Below are positions 1 to 8,689 of a stretch of DNA of 64,000 nt, in pieces. Origin of the DNA: Candidatus Binatia bacterium (lineage in GTDB: Bacteria > Desulfobacterota > Binatia > HRBIN30); the NCBI GenBank assembly GCA_026004215.1, contig BPIR01000001.1, forward strand, positions 62,001 through 126,000, given 5' to 3'. Under the pieces are notes generated by a model, which was given only the letters and a program-made list of their open reading frames with translations, was not told the origin of the DNA and searched no databases. The translations under genes were made by a program, and so were the position numbers. How positions within the stretch are numbered: position 1 is the stretch's first letter; each line of letters starts with the position of its first letter.

Positions 1-1099
1 GTACAATGCGCATCATGTCCCCTCCTCGTATACCTGCGAAGATGTGTCTTGCCCTCGCTGCCCGGAGTCCTGCGCTTCGAAGCTTCGCGGGCGTGCTGGG
101 CCGACGTCTAGTCCAATCCGGGAAAATTTTGAAGTAGAGGAAAAACGATTTTCCTTTCCGCCGCCGCCCTCGGCCCCGGCGCGAACGCTTCCTTTGACCG
201 TTTGTGCCTTTTCTTGCTTGACTCGCATTCCGGTTGTGTGGCAAAAACGCCGTGTAACGTTTTTCTTTGGCGGATAGGGGGTTATCCATGAAAAGTTCTG
301 CGAGCGAGAAGCGCGAGCCGTGCAGCGTGGGTGCAGCCGCTCGGCGCGGGCAGGGTTGGTGGTTGCTTTTTTGCTGGCTTGCCTGTGGACGCATGAGGCC
401 TTTGCGGCTGTGATCACAGTGTCGCCCACGAGTCCGGGAGGATGGGGGTTTTTGGTGGAGACAGGATCGACCGCGGCGGGAAATTTCCAGTCGGTCGGCC
501 CCGGCACGCCTCCACTCGGTTTCGGCAGTGCGCGGTTGCAAGTGAATAGCACGAGCCGACGGGATTGTGTTTGGGCGCTTGGGTTGGAATTCCCTTGCGG
601 CTAGCCGATTTGGCACAACTGAGTTACCAGACGTACCAGACGACTGCGAGTTCCCTCCGTGGTTGCTGGCGGCCCTTCAGATCCAGTACGATGCTGATAT
701 CACGGACAGCGACTTTAGCTTTCAAGGTCGGCTTGGTGTTCGAGCCCTCCTTGGCGACCGGGCTGGGTCAGCCGGTGCAAAACGGCATTTGGCAGAGCTG
801 GGACACATTGGACGTGAGCGCCAACGGCTGGTGGGCGACTGGCGCTGCCAGTGCCGAAGGCAGCTCCTGTTTGATCTCGGGCGCCGGACGCATGTTCCGC
901 GACGATGGCTAGCCCCTGTACGTCTAGCTGTGATCATTGGCTGTTTTCCCAACATCGGGGTGCACCCCTCGGCGTTCTTAGGTGCCATCTTGTTCAAGGC
1001 TGGTAGTGGCTGGGGCTTCGTTCGACGGCAATGTGGATGCCTTTACCATCCAAGCGGTTGGCCAGGAGGTGGAGGTGTACGATTTCGAAGGGGTACCAC

Positions 1100-1833
1100 C
1101 TACGATGACTCCGACGGAAACTCCGACCAACACCCCGACGGATACGCCGACGAACACGCCCACCGATACTCCGACGGCGACCCCGACTAATACGCCCACG
1201 GATACGCCGACTTCGACTCCCACCGATACGCCGACGAGCACGCCGACCAATACTCCCACGGCGACCCCAACCAACACGCCCACGGATACTCCAACGCGAA
1301 CACCCACCGACACGCCGACGAGCACGCCCACCGATACTCCCACGGCGACCCCGACCAACACGCCCACGGATACGCCGACTTCGACTCCCACCGATACGCC
1401 GACGAGCACGCCGACCAATACTCCCACGGCGACCCCAACCAACACGCCCACGGATACTCCAACGCGAACCCCCACCGATACAGCTACCAGCACGCCCACC
1501 CATACGCCGACTTGGACTCCGACCGACACCCCCACGCAGACGCCTACGAGCACACCGACAGCGACCCCCACCGATACCCCGACGCAGACTCCGACCAGCA
1601 CACCCACCGACACACCCACCCAGACGCCGACGCCGACTTCGACGTTCACGCCCACACCCACGCCGACGCACACGCCGACCCCCACTCCGAGCGCGACGCC
1701 GACGGCAACGGCCACTGCGACGAGTACTCCGACGCCGACTTCGACGTTCACGCCCACACCCACGCCGACGCACACACCGACCCCCACCCCGACTCATACG
1801 CGTACCCCCACCAGCACGTTCACAGTGACGCCG
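1100..1833 (+). repeat. Thr-Pro tetrapeptide repeat tract (12-bp period)
   Basis: Roughly 60 copies of a 12-bp unit encode TPTx, with x mostly D, N, S, A, R or Q. Such tracts are typical of extended, probably glycosylated, wall- or surface-spanning stalks. The repeat leaves an open frame on the minus strand (VGVGV-rich), which is an artefact. Confidence 0.9.
1192..1469 (+). repeat. 110-bp exact direct repeat inside the Thr-Pro tract
   Basis: Positions 1192-1301 are identical to 1360-1469, an offset of 168 bp (14 units of 12 bp, 56 residues). The tetrapeptide tract therefore has a higher-order repeat from a recent segmental duplication. A second, shorter repeat links about 1629-1675 with about 1731-1777 (offset 102 bp). 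Confidence 0.85.
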
Positions 1834-2087
1834 ACTTTCGCCGACTTCGAGAACGAAGCCGGCGACTTTGCCTGCAGCGATGGTTTCGACAACGACGGCG
1901 ATGGGCTGGTGGATTGCGCGGATCCGTCGTGTGCGACGAGCACGCGCTGCTCTACACCGGTGCCAGTGGGTCAAGAGCCGTGGACAGGCGTGCTGGCGGG
2001 CTTGTTAGTACTGGTGGGTGTGGGTGCGTTGCTGGGTTATCGCCGGCGAACGCTCAAGTTGCAGTCGTGACGCGGAGCAAAAGCCAC

Positions 2088-2120
2088 GGGTCGGTCGGAT
2101 CTGACAGATCCGACCGACCC
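2088..2120. terminator. Perfect 15-bp inverted repeat between convergent genes
   Basis: Arms 2088-2102 and 2106-2120 are perfectly complementary with a 3-nt loop (GAC). They lie between the stop of the surface-protein frame (2070) and the stop of the convergent stress-protein gene (2136). No clear T tract follows on either strand, so a bidirectional terminator is inferred from position. Confidence 0.5.
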
Positions 2121-2135
2121 TGCCAATTCGTCGCA

Positions 2136-2591
2136 TTAGGCCTGGCGGCGAGGCACCACGAAGATCGGACAGGGAGCGTGTCGCACGATTTTTTCTGCCA
2201 CGCTGCCGATGACGAGGTGGGCAATTCCGCCCCGACCGTGTGTGGACACGACGATCAAGTCAGGCCGAATCTCGTCTGCGACGGCACGGATTTTCTCGTA
2301 CGCATCGCCGTGGCGCACGTGTAAAACGCGCGTAACGGTTTCGGGCAGGCATCGCTCCGCCACCTCCCGCAACAAGGCATAGGCTTTGGCCTCGGCCGCA
2401 TCCACCACCTGCAGCGGCGGCAAGGCGCGGGTTTCGTAAACTTCGTCGAGTGGGTTAACGATGACGTGCACGAGGTGCACAGCACCTCCCGCCACTGTGG
2501 CGAACCACCCGGCGTGGTGAGCGGCAACGTCGCACTGCGACGAAAAATCCACGGGTAACAAGATTCTCTCGAAATGCCCAACGGAAGTCAC
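2136..2591 (-). CDS. Universal stress protein (UspA family)
   Basis: A 151-residue cytoplasmic single-domain Usp. The N terminus RILLPVDFS is the first beta strand. The C-terminal nucleotide motif reads THG-RGGIAHLVI-GS, fitting the G-9x-G(S/T) part of the ATP-binding signature; the first glycine of the full G2xG9xG(S/T) motif is a serine here (VVSTHG). ATP binding is therefore likely but not certain. The start is a GTG at 2591. It is a lone gene, divergent from the cytochrome oxidase operon with about 90 bp between starts. Usp proteins act in stress survival; the partner here cannot be told. Confidence 0.9.
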   Translation of the reverse strand: MTSVGHFERILLPVDFSSQCDVAAHHAGWFATVAGGAVHLVHVIVNPLDEVYETRALPPLQVVDAAEAKAYALLREVAERCLPETVTRVLHVRHGDAYEKIRAVADEIRPDLIVVSTHGRGGIAHLVIGSVAEKIVRHAPCPIFVVPRRQA

Positions 2592-2680
2592 GTGCGCAGC
2601 GGTTACTCCGCAACGAAGTCTAACGCAAGCGTTGTGCTGCGTTGCAGCACTCGATCGTCTTTGGCACCTTAGCCGACATC

Positions 2681-3397
2681 ATGCCGCGCTTCTTGGCGGA
2701 AGTGATTCCTCGGTCGAGTTGGCCGCCGGCAGCCTCGAGCTTTGCTGCCGAGGTAGACTCTTTGTTCTTGGCCATTACCGTCGTGGTCGGAGTTTGGTGG
2801 GTGGCGAGTGAACTCGCACTAGTCGCGTGGACTTGGGCAGCGCTGCGCCGGAGGCACTCGGCCGTGGTTACGGCAAGCGACCGGAGGCGAGAAGGGCGAT
2901 GGATCCTCCGTTTGGCTGCGCTGGTTCTCGTGTGCGACCTGGCGATCGAGGCACGTGGCCACGGGTTGTGGGCGCGAATTGTGGCTCCTCCACCTCGGAC
3001 GGCGCTACCCATCCGCATCGAGGCGCGGCAATTTGCCTGGCTTGTGCACCATCCCGGTCGTGACCGTACGCTCGGAACGGCGGATGACATCGAGCTGCAA
3101 AATGAATTGCACATTCCTGTGGGAGAACCGGTGGAGGTTCGGCTCACTTCTCGCGATGTGATTCACAGCTTTTTTCTTCCCGCGATGCGCGTCAAGCAGG
3201 ACGTTTTGCCCGGGACCGAGGCGCGACGCTGGTTCGTTGCCACGCAAGCGGGAAGCTTTCCCTTGGCGTGTGCGGAGCTCTGTGGATTTGGGCACTACCG
3301 CATGGCCGGCGAGCTCGTGGTGCACGATCCGGCGAGCTACGAGGAGCTGGCTGGCGAGCGGACACCAATCGGGGTTCATCGGGAAGGCGAGTCGTGA
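2681..3397 (+). CDS. coxB: Cytochrome c oxidase subunit II
   Basis: Subunit II of a haem-copper terminal oxidase. It takes electrons from a reduced carrier through a binuclear CuA centre in a periplasmic cupredoxin domain. Two N-terminal membrane helices are visible (near AITVVVGVWWVASELALVAW and RLAALVLVCDLAI), then the cupredoxin domain with HSFFLPAMRVKQD and the CuA ligands CAELCGFGHYRM. No fused cytochrome c domain is present. An ATG at 2681 gives 238 residues; a TTG at 2642 would add 13. Neither has a clear ribosome site. It is first of three oxidase genes, ending 4 bp before coxA. Confidence 0.93.
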   Translation: MPRFLAEVIPRSSWPPAASSFAAEVDSLFLAITVVVGVWWVASELALVAWTWAALRRRHSAVVTASDRRREGRWILRLAALVLVCDLAIEARGHGLWARIVAPPPRTALPIRIEARQFAWLVHHPGRDRTLGTADDIELQNELHIPVGEPVEVRLTSRDVIHSFFLPAMRVKQDVLPGTEARRWFVATQAGSFPLACAELCGFGHYRMAGELVVHDPASYEELAGERTPIGVHREGES

Positions 3398-3401
3398 GGA
3401 C

Positions 3402-5114
3402 ATGGAAGAGAGCCTGAGGCACCGCGCTCCGCACAGCGCGCTCGGCAGGGCAGGTGTCTCCTTTGCGCAGCTCGATACCTTTTGGCGGAAGTGGGTGTTT
3501 TCGACGGACCATAAGGTGATTGGTTTGCAGTACCTGGGCATCGCTTCCGTCATGGGGGTGGTGGGGGCGTTTGCGGCCTACCTCATGCGCTGGCAACTGG
3601 CGTTTCCGGGAAGCTCGGCTCCGTTGTATGGCGTGCTGGATCCGCCCCCGTACAATGCGTGGCTTACCATGCACGGCACGATCATGATGTTTTTCGTCGC
3701 CATGCCGCTGCTTCTGGGAGCATTTGGCAATTACCTGGTGCCGCTCATGGTGGGCGCCCGGGATATGGCCTTCCCGCGGCTGAACATGGTGTCTGTCTGG
3801 ACCCTCGGGCTGGCGAGCGCGATCTTCCTCGCGTCGTTTTTCGTGGAAGAAGGGCCGGCGGCGGCCGGCTGGACGAACTACACGCCCCTGTCCGCCGATC
3901 CGGCGTTCACGGGGGTCGGGGTCGGATTCGATTTGTGGCTTGTGGCTGTGTTCGTGGATTTTGCGGCGGTGTTGATGAGTGGAATCAATGTGTTGACCAC
4001 GGCGCTCAACCTGCGGGCCTCGGGGCTCACGTTGATGCGCTTGCCTTTGTTCGTGTGGACGCAAATTGTTGCCGCGGTGTTGTTTTTGTTTTCGGCCGGG
4101 CCATTGATGGGTGCGATCTTGATGCTCCTCGCCGATCGTCACTGGGGCACAGGGTTTTTTCTGGCCGACCGGGGTGGGAGTCCGCTTCTGTGGCAGCATT
4201 TGTTTTGGTTTTTCGGTCATCCGGAAGTGTACGTAATTTTGCTGCCGGCGCTGGGAATTTTCCTCGAGGTCTTCCCCACGTTCGCCCGCAGGCCGATTGC
4301 GGCTTACGGGACGATCGTGGCCGCGCTGTGGGCGAGTGCCGCGCTGAGCTTTGTGGTGTGGGCACACCATATGTTCGTGAGCGGCATGAGCGTGCAGCTC
4401 GCGCTGCCGTTCAGCATCACGACGATCATCATCTCGGTTCCGTTTGCCATCGTGTTGTTTGCGCTCATCGCCACTTTGCGTGGCGCTGAGTTGCAATCGG
4501 CGACACCGTTTTGGTTCGCCCTCAGTGCGGTGGCCACATTTCTACTGGGCGGCGTGACCGGAATCTTTCTCGGCTCCCCGGCCGTGGACATGTATTTGCA
4601 CGACACGTACTTTGTGGTGGCTCACTTTCATTACACGCTATTCCCTTCGGTGGTGCTGGGTGGGTTTGCGGGGATTTACTACTGGTTTCCGAAGATGACG
4701 GGGCGCTTACTCGGCGAGCGCTTGGGCCAATGGCACTGCGGGCTGACGTTTGTGGCTTTCCAGTTTGTTTTCTTGCCGTTATTCGTGGCCGGCGTCGCGG
4801 GGCACATGCGCCGCGTGTACGATCCGTCGTACTACGCGTTCCTGGAACCGCTCCTGCCGTTGCATCGAGTAGCCACTGGGGCAACGTTGGTGTTGTTGGC
4901 AGCGCAGATTTTGTTCTTGGTGAACGTGGTGTGGTCGCTGTGGCGCGGCCGCGTGGCGGCGTCGAACCCTTGGGGAGGGACGACACTCGAATGGGCGACA
5001 ACCTCGCCGCCGCCACACGAAAATTTTGCTGTCGCGCCGGTGGTCGTGCGCGAGCCGTACTTATACGCCCGCGCCGCCGCGGGTAGAGTGCCAAACCCGC
5101 AGTGGTCGAGTTGA
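3402..5114 (+). CDS. coxA: Cytochrome c oxidase subunit I
   Basis: Catalytic subunit of an aa3-type haem-copper oxidase, about 570 residues with about 12 membrane helices. The haem a ligand region is WLTMHGTIMMFF. The CuB region is WQHLFWFFGHPEVYVILLPA (H and the cross-linked Y of HPEVY) plus VWAHHMFVSGM. The other haem ligands lie in LHDTYFVVAHFHYTLF. The start ATG at 3402 lies 4 bp after coxB and gives MEESLRHRAPH before the conserved WRKWVFSTDHKVIG. The open frame extends further upstream but overlaps coxB. Confidence 0.97.
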   Translation: MEESLRHRAPHSALGRAGVSFAQLDTFWRKWVFSTDHKVIGLQYLGIASVMGVVGAFAAYLMRWQLAFPGSSAPLYGVLDPPPYNAWLTMHGTIMMFFVAMPLLLGAFGNYLVPLMVGARDMAFPRLNMVSVWTLGLASAIFLASFFVEEGPAAAGWTNYTPLSADPAFTGVGVGFDLWLVAVFVDFAAVLMSGINVLTTALNLRASGLTLMRLPLFVWTQIVAAVLFLFSAGPLMGAILMLLADRHWGTGFFLADRGGSPLLWQHLFWFFGHPEVYVILLPALGIFLEVFPTFARRPIAAYGTIVAALWASAALSFVVWAHHMFVSGMSVQLALPFSITTIIISVPFAIVLFALIATLRGAELQSATPFWFALSAVATFLLGGVTGIFLGSPAVDMYLHDTYFVVAHFHYTLFPSVVLGGFAGIYYWFPKMTGRLLGERLGQWHCGLTFVAFQFVFLPLFVAGVAGHMRRVYDPSYYAFLEPLLPLHRVATGATLVLLAAQILFLVNVVWSLWRGRVAASNPWGGTTLEWATTSPPPHENFAVAPVVVREPYLYARAAAGRVPNPQWSS

Positions 5115-5136
5115 GAACGTTGGAGGAATTTGCGCT

Positions 5137-5685
5137 GTGGAACGAGGGGTCAGGTTGCCGCCGGGAGTGGCCGTTGCCGGAGTCCGTTGGTTCTTGGCCT
5201 CCGAGGCAGCATTGTTTGGCGGCTTGCTCGTTTCCACGTTGTACCTGCGCGCCGGATTTGCGGGATGGGCTAAAGATGCAAGTCATCTCGCGTGGACGGC
5301 TCCGGCCTCGGGTACGATTTGTCTCTTGGTCGCGGCAAGTTTGCTGCACTGGGTTCGTACGAGCAGAGAGATCTCGCCCCACGCGCTCTTGGGTGCGGCA
5401 TCGGCAGGGCTGTTGTTTCTGGCGATAAAAGGCGCAGACTACGTCCAGCACTGGGATGGCGGCTTTCGGCCCGACGTCTCGCCGTTCTGGGCAGCCTTCT
5501 ACTTGCTTTCGAGTCTGCACGCATTGCACGTTGCCGGTGGTGTGGTCGCTGCGTTCGGTCTAGCGTGGTTACACCGGCGCTGGCATCTGCCGCCTGACTC
5601 CCCGTGGGTTCAGGGCCTGGCCCTTTACTGGGATTTCGTAGATCTCGTCTGGTTTCTCTTGCTAGCGGTTTTCTACGTCTTTTAA
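5137..5685 (+). CDS. coxC: Cytochrome c oxidase subunit III
   Basis: Structural membrane subunit III, 182 residues and about five helices. The recognisable end is LHALHVAGG then YWDFVDLVWFLLLAVFYVF, typical of subunit III. The GTG start at 5137 is chosen because GGAGG precedes it by about 9 bp and the conserved part begins right after; a longer in-frame extension would overlap coxA. It is shorter than canonical 7-helix subunit III and resembles the short bacterial type. No subunit IV or assembly gene (ctaG, ctaB) follows. Confidence 0.9.
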   Translation: MERGVRLPPGVAVAGVRWFLASEAALFGGLLVSTLYLRAGFAGWAKDASHLAWTAPASGTICLLVAASLLHWVRTSREISPHALLGAASAGLLFLAIKGADYVQHWDGGFRPDVSPFWAAFYLLSSLHALHVAGGVVAAFGLAWLHRRWHLPPDSPWVQGLALYWDFVDLVWFLLLAVFYVF

Positions 5686-5758
5686 GCGCGGGCTCGAGGC
5701 GGATGCTGGGGTTGCCACGGCTCTGATGTACAGGAACGTCCAGCGGCCACACTGGAGA

Positions 5759-5789
5759 CAGCGGCGGTGCGAGCGGCGCACCGCCGCTG
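5759..5789 (+). terminator. Hairpin downstream of the cox operon
   Basis: A 12-bp perfect GC-rich stem (5759-5770 with 5778-5789) lies 74 bp after coxC. It is followed by GCCGTTCTTTGCC and later a short T run, so it is a plausible terminator with a weak U tract. Confidence 0.5.
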
Positions 5790-5873
5790 CCGTTCTTTGC
5801 CGTTGCCCCCTTTTTCCCACTGCGTGCTGGATGAGCCAGTACAAGGACCGAGGCGAGACGGTCAATAAGGATT

Positions 5874-5893
5874 TTGTGCTAATTTGAGCACAA
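5874..5893. promoter_or_regulatory. Perfect palindrome upstream of the PQQ-like lipoprotein gene
   Basis: TTGTGCT-aatttg-AGCACAA: 7-bp arms and a 6-bp spacer in a locally AT-richer patch, about 110 bp upstream of the probable start. The size and symmetry fit a dimeric repressor site. No regulator gene is adjacent. Confidence 0.35.
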
Positions 5894-6003
5894 CCGAGCG
5901 GGCACTCCTCGGAAGTCGGCCTGGATCCGCCTCGAGCCCCTACACTGGGGAAAGTTGCGGTGTCCCATCCCAGGATACGCCGGTCAGCAAATTGTTGCTT
6001 CAT

Positions 6004-7854
6004 GTGCCGAAGTGGTTTAGCCAGGTGGCTGTGCGCGGCGATGGAATTTACCGAGTACAGGGGTGCTTGGTGGCCGCTGCCCTGGCATTGCTCGTTGGTT
6101 GCGGCAGCGACGGCGAACTTGCCCCGGGTGATTCTTCTCGCAACGCGACCCTTGCCCAAGGTTGGCCCATGTACGGAGCGAACCTGGAGCGCACCTTTTA
6201 TAATGCTGGAGAGAACCGCATTCGCCGCGACAATGTGGCCAGTTTGCGCTTGAAGTGGCGCTACAAAACGGGTGCCGTGGTAACGGCGTCGCCTTCAGTG
6301 GCGTGGGTGGAGGTGCCGGGTGAGGGCAGAATCAAGGTGGTTTACGTGCCCTCATGGGATGGGAACCTCTATGCCTTGCGGGCCAAAAACGGTTCCCGGT
6401 TGTGGTCGTTTGCGATGAAACCCCACCCGGGGGCTTCGTATCCCCAAGCTTCGTCGCCAACCGTGGCTACGGTTGGCGGGGAGCAACGGGTATTTGTGGG
6501 TGGGGGGATGACGATGTATGCGCTTTCGGCTGCAACCGGTGAGTTGCGCTGGATGTTCGATGCCGGCACGGGCTGCACGACTTGCGGCCCGAGGGAGGAG
6601 CGCAATCAGATCGAATCTTCGCCGGCAGTGGTGGAAAACCTCGTGGTGTTTGGGATGGATGTCAACGATCGGCCGCCAGGAAAAGGCGGCGTGTTTGCGG
6701 TGGATGCAAGCGAAGGATACCTGGTGTGGTACTTCGACTTGGATACTGGGCAAACCTGTAAGCCTTTGGCGAGCGATCGTATTCGGCGGTTCGACGGTTT
6801 TCACACCGCGGCCGAGCTGGGCTTACCCGAAGATTTCTTTGCCACGCGGCCCGGTTGCAATTTCTCCCGACGCTGGACGGCATGCGGCAATGTATGGTCC
6901 TCCGTTGCCGTGGATGTGAGGCGGCGGCTCCTGTTCACTGCTTCGAGCAACTGCGACACCGACGAGGACCCGACCACGGTCGAACCCCCTCCTCCCATGC
7001 CGCCGTTCGAGGAAGCCATCTTTGCCCTGAGCTTCGAAGGGGTACCAGTGTGGAGCTGGCGGCCGCGGGAAGTAGACAACGCAGATCTGGCATTCGGAGC
7101 TGTGCCGAACTTGTTTGCCATCGAAGTCGGCGGAATTCGCAGAGAGGTAGTGGGTGTGGGAAACAAGGATGGGACATACTACGTCCTCGACCGCGAGGGT
7201 GTGAACAAAGCCACCGGGAAGATCGAGCCATACTGGTCCCAGCAGGTGGTTGCGGGTGGCGCAATCGGCGGGATTATTGGAAGCGCGGCAGTCGGCGGCG
7301 GACGTGTGTTTTTCTCCACCGCGATCGGCGAGTCTTTTAACCGGCCGCAACGGCCGGCAGCCTGGAGTCTCGCCGCCAGCGACGGCGCCATTGTTTGGGG
7401 CGATCGCTCCGCGCTGCCGAGCTACGCGGCAACGACTGCCACCCCTGCACTGACGTTCATGGGGAGCTTGTTTTCCGGCGTGTACGTACGGGATGCAGAT
7501 ACCGGCGAGGTGCTGAGGAACTTACCGCCACTGGCCCCGGTTGCTTCAGCCGTGACCGTTTTCGACGGAGAAATTTTCTTCGGTTCGGGAATCGGAGACC
7601 GGGGAGGAAACCCTCAAGGCGATGCGTATCGGAGTTCGCTGGTGCCCAGTGATGTCACAGCCTACTGTTTGCCGGATTCCGCCGAGTGCCCCGGGACCAG
7701 TTGCGACGACGGTGATGCGTGCACGTACGACTATCCCACCGAGTCGGGATGCGCGTCGGAGCCAGCGCCTGACGGGTTGCCCTGTCCGGACGGGTTGCTG
7801 GGCCCGGGCCGCTGTCAAGACGGGCAGTGTGTTGCGCCCGCGAGTGGCGGATGA
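6004..7854 (+). CDS. PQQ-like beta-propeller lipoprotein
   Basis: About 616 residues from the GTG at 6004 (start uncertain; the frame is open back to 5884). A lipobox LALLVGC follows a hydrophobic stretch, so it should be an exported lipoprotein. The body has repeated beta-propeller blades of the PQQ-dehydrogenase type (GWPMYGANLERT, VYVPSWDGNLYALRAKNG, VFAVDASEGYLVWYFD, YYVLDREG), resembling quinoprotein and polyvinyl-alcohol dehydrogenases. A CTTC pair may be a disulphide. The tail is Cys-rich (CDDGDACTYDYPTESGC), a module common in secreted proteins of this genome type. No haem c motif is present. Substrate and PQQ occupancy are unknown; a purely structural propeller is possible. Confidence 0.75.
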   Translation: MPKWFSQVAVRGDGIYRVQGCLVAAALALLVGCGSDGELAPGDSSRNATLAQGWPMYGANLERTFYNAGENRIRRDNVASLRLKWRYKTGAVVTASPSVAWVEVPGEGRIKVVYVPSWDGNLYALRAKNGSRLWSFAMKPHPGASYPQASSPTVATVGGEQRVFVGGGMTMYALSAATGELRWMFDAGTGCTTCGPREERNQIESSPAVVENLVVFGMDVNDRPPGKGGVFAVDASEGYLVWYFDLDTGQTCKPLASDRIRRFDGFHTAAELGLPEDFFATRPGCNFSRRWTACGNVWSSVAVDVRRRLLFTASSNCDTDEDPTTVEPPPPMPPFEEAIFALSFEGVPVWSWRPREVDNADLAFGAVPNLFAIEVGGIRREVVGVGNKDGTYYVLDREGVNKATGKIEPYWSQQVVAGGAIGGIIGSAAVGGGRVFFSTAIGESFNRPQRPAAWSLAASDGAIVWGDRSALPSYAATTATPALTFMGSLFSGVYVRDADTGEVLRNLPPLAPVASAVTVFDGEIFFGSGIGDRGGNPQGDAYRSSLVPSDVTAYCLPDSAECPGTSCDDGDACTYDYPTESGCASEPAPDGLPCPDGLLGPGRCQDGQCVAPASGG

Positions 7855-7860
7855 CGGACG

Positions 7861-8547
7861 GTGAGGTTGCGGAAGGTGAAAAAGGTACGTGGTCGGACCA
7901 TCTTGCTGCTGGCGTCGCTCGCGTGGACTGTCGCTTCTCCCGGGCCGTTGGCGGCAAAACAGCATGGAATCACCGGTTACTCCGGGGTTCGAGGCGAGAC
8001 GTGCGGGGATTCGTGCCATGGCGAGGGTGCGGTTCCGGAGCTGGAAGTACGGGGCCCGAGCACCGTCGCGCGCGGAGCGCTGGTGAGCTGGCAGATCCGG
8101 GTGCGCATGACGAATGGTCGCGGTGTAGCGGCCGGCGTGAACATCGCCGCGTCGGCTGGAGGGTTGATCCCCGGAGTGGGGTTGTACGCGGAAGAAAGCG
8201 AACTCACCCATGCGAACCCGGCGCGGAGTGCCGACGGAAACTCCGACCAGGTAGTGAGTGCTGCAGACTTCGCTCGCGTGGTTCCGGCAATTGAGCCTGG
8301 TCGGAATGCACAGGCGTGCTCCGCGGGAGACGTCAACGGAGATGGTTGGGCGGACGGAGCCGATCTCCTCAGCCTGGCGAAACGGCTATTCGACGGCGGC
8401 GTGCCTGTAGAGTGGGACTTCCAATGGCTGGCTCCGCCGAGCCCACAGGTCGTAGAGTTTTACGCGGCAGGGGTGGCGGCCAATTGCAACGGGACTCGCG
8501 GCGGCGACGGAGCTGCAGTGACCGTATGGACTGTTCAAGTGCAGTAG
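7861..8547 (+). CDS. Secreted protein with CxxxCH motif and dockerin-like segment
   Basis: 228 residues starting at GTG 7861, six bases after the PQQ-like gene, so probably co-transcribed. It has an N-terminal signal peptide ([20 protein letters not shown]). Next comes [18 protein letters not shown], whose CGDSCH could be a non-standard CxxxCH haem site or a metal/disulphide site, and then a reeler-like beta domain; this order resembles 'choice-of-anchor V' secreted proteins. Near residues 135-180 there is an EF-hand/dockerin-like stretch ([17 protein letters not shown]). I do not recognise a defined function. The position after oxidase and PQQ-like genes hints at a periplasmic redox role, but that is inference. 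Confidence 0.7.
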   Translation: MRLRKVKKVRGRTILLLASLAWTVASPGPLAAKQHGITGYSGVRGETCGDSCHGEGAVPELEVRGPSTVARGALVSWQIRVRMTNGRGVAAGVNIAASAGGLIPGVGLYAEESELTHANPARSADGNSDQVVSAADFARVVPAIEPGRNAQACSAGDVNGDGWADGADLLSLAKRLFDGGVPVEWDFQWLAPPSPQVVEFYAAGVAANCNGTRGGDGAAVTVWTVQVQ

Positions 8548-8689
8548 ATTGTTGCCCCCGGCAACTGTGTGCTCCATGGCGGCGCATTCGCTTGTGGTGC
8601 TTTTAGAGCAGCACCCCGAGGTTCAACCGCGGCTCGGGCAGCTTGCTTCTTGCCGGGGGATTGGCTTTTCGGAACACATGGGCGAATCA

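Larger units (their letters stand above)
288..2070 (+). pseudogene. Frameshifted secreted Thr-Pro-repeat surface protein
   Basis: The reading of one secreted protein is spread over all three plus frames. An ATG at 288 has a GGGGG ribosome site but its frame closes at 412; the signal-peptide-like segment (VVAFLLACLWTHEAFA) opens with a GTG at 320 in another frame. Coherent pieces then follow in order: GGWGFLVETGSTAAG (to about 555), RLADLAQLSYQTYQT (about 590-645), LQIQYDADITDSDFSFQGRL (about 675-733), LVFEPSLATG to GWWATGAAS (about 733-860), ASPCT (908-922), FPNIGVHPSA to [10 protein letters not shown] (about 945-1018), and [10 protein letters not shown] onward (1022-2070). The last frame is open and holds the Thr-Pro repeat, an acidic Cys module ([18 protein letters not shown]) and a C-terminal membrane helix followed by RRR, a cell-surface sorting layout. 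I infer about six frame changes in 700 bp: true decay, or local assembly error near the window edge. Confidence 0.7.

Noticed and set aside
978-1787. Minus-strand open frame of VGVGV repeats
   Set aside because: It is the reverse complement of the Thr-Pro repeat; a low-complexity artefact.
1100-1833. Repeat tract as a possible CRISPR array
   Set aside because: Period of 12 bp with no unique spacers; it encodes tetrapeptides in frame.
3192-4496. 434-codon minus-strand frame opposite coxA
   Set aside because: Shadow of coxA; composition is His/Arg/Gln-rich with no motif.
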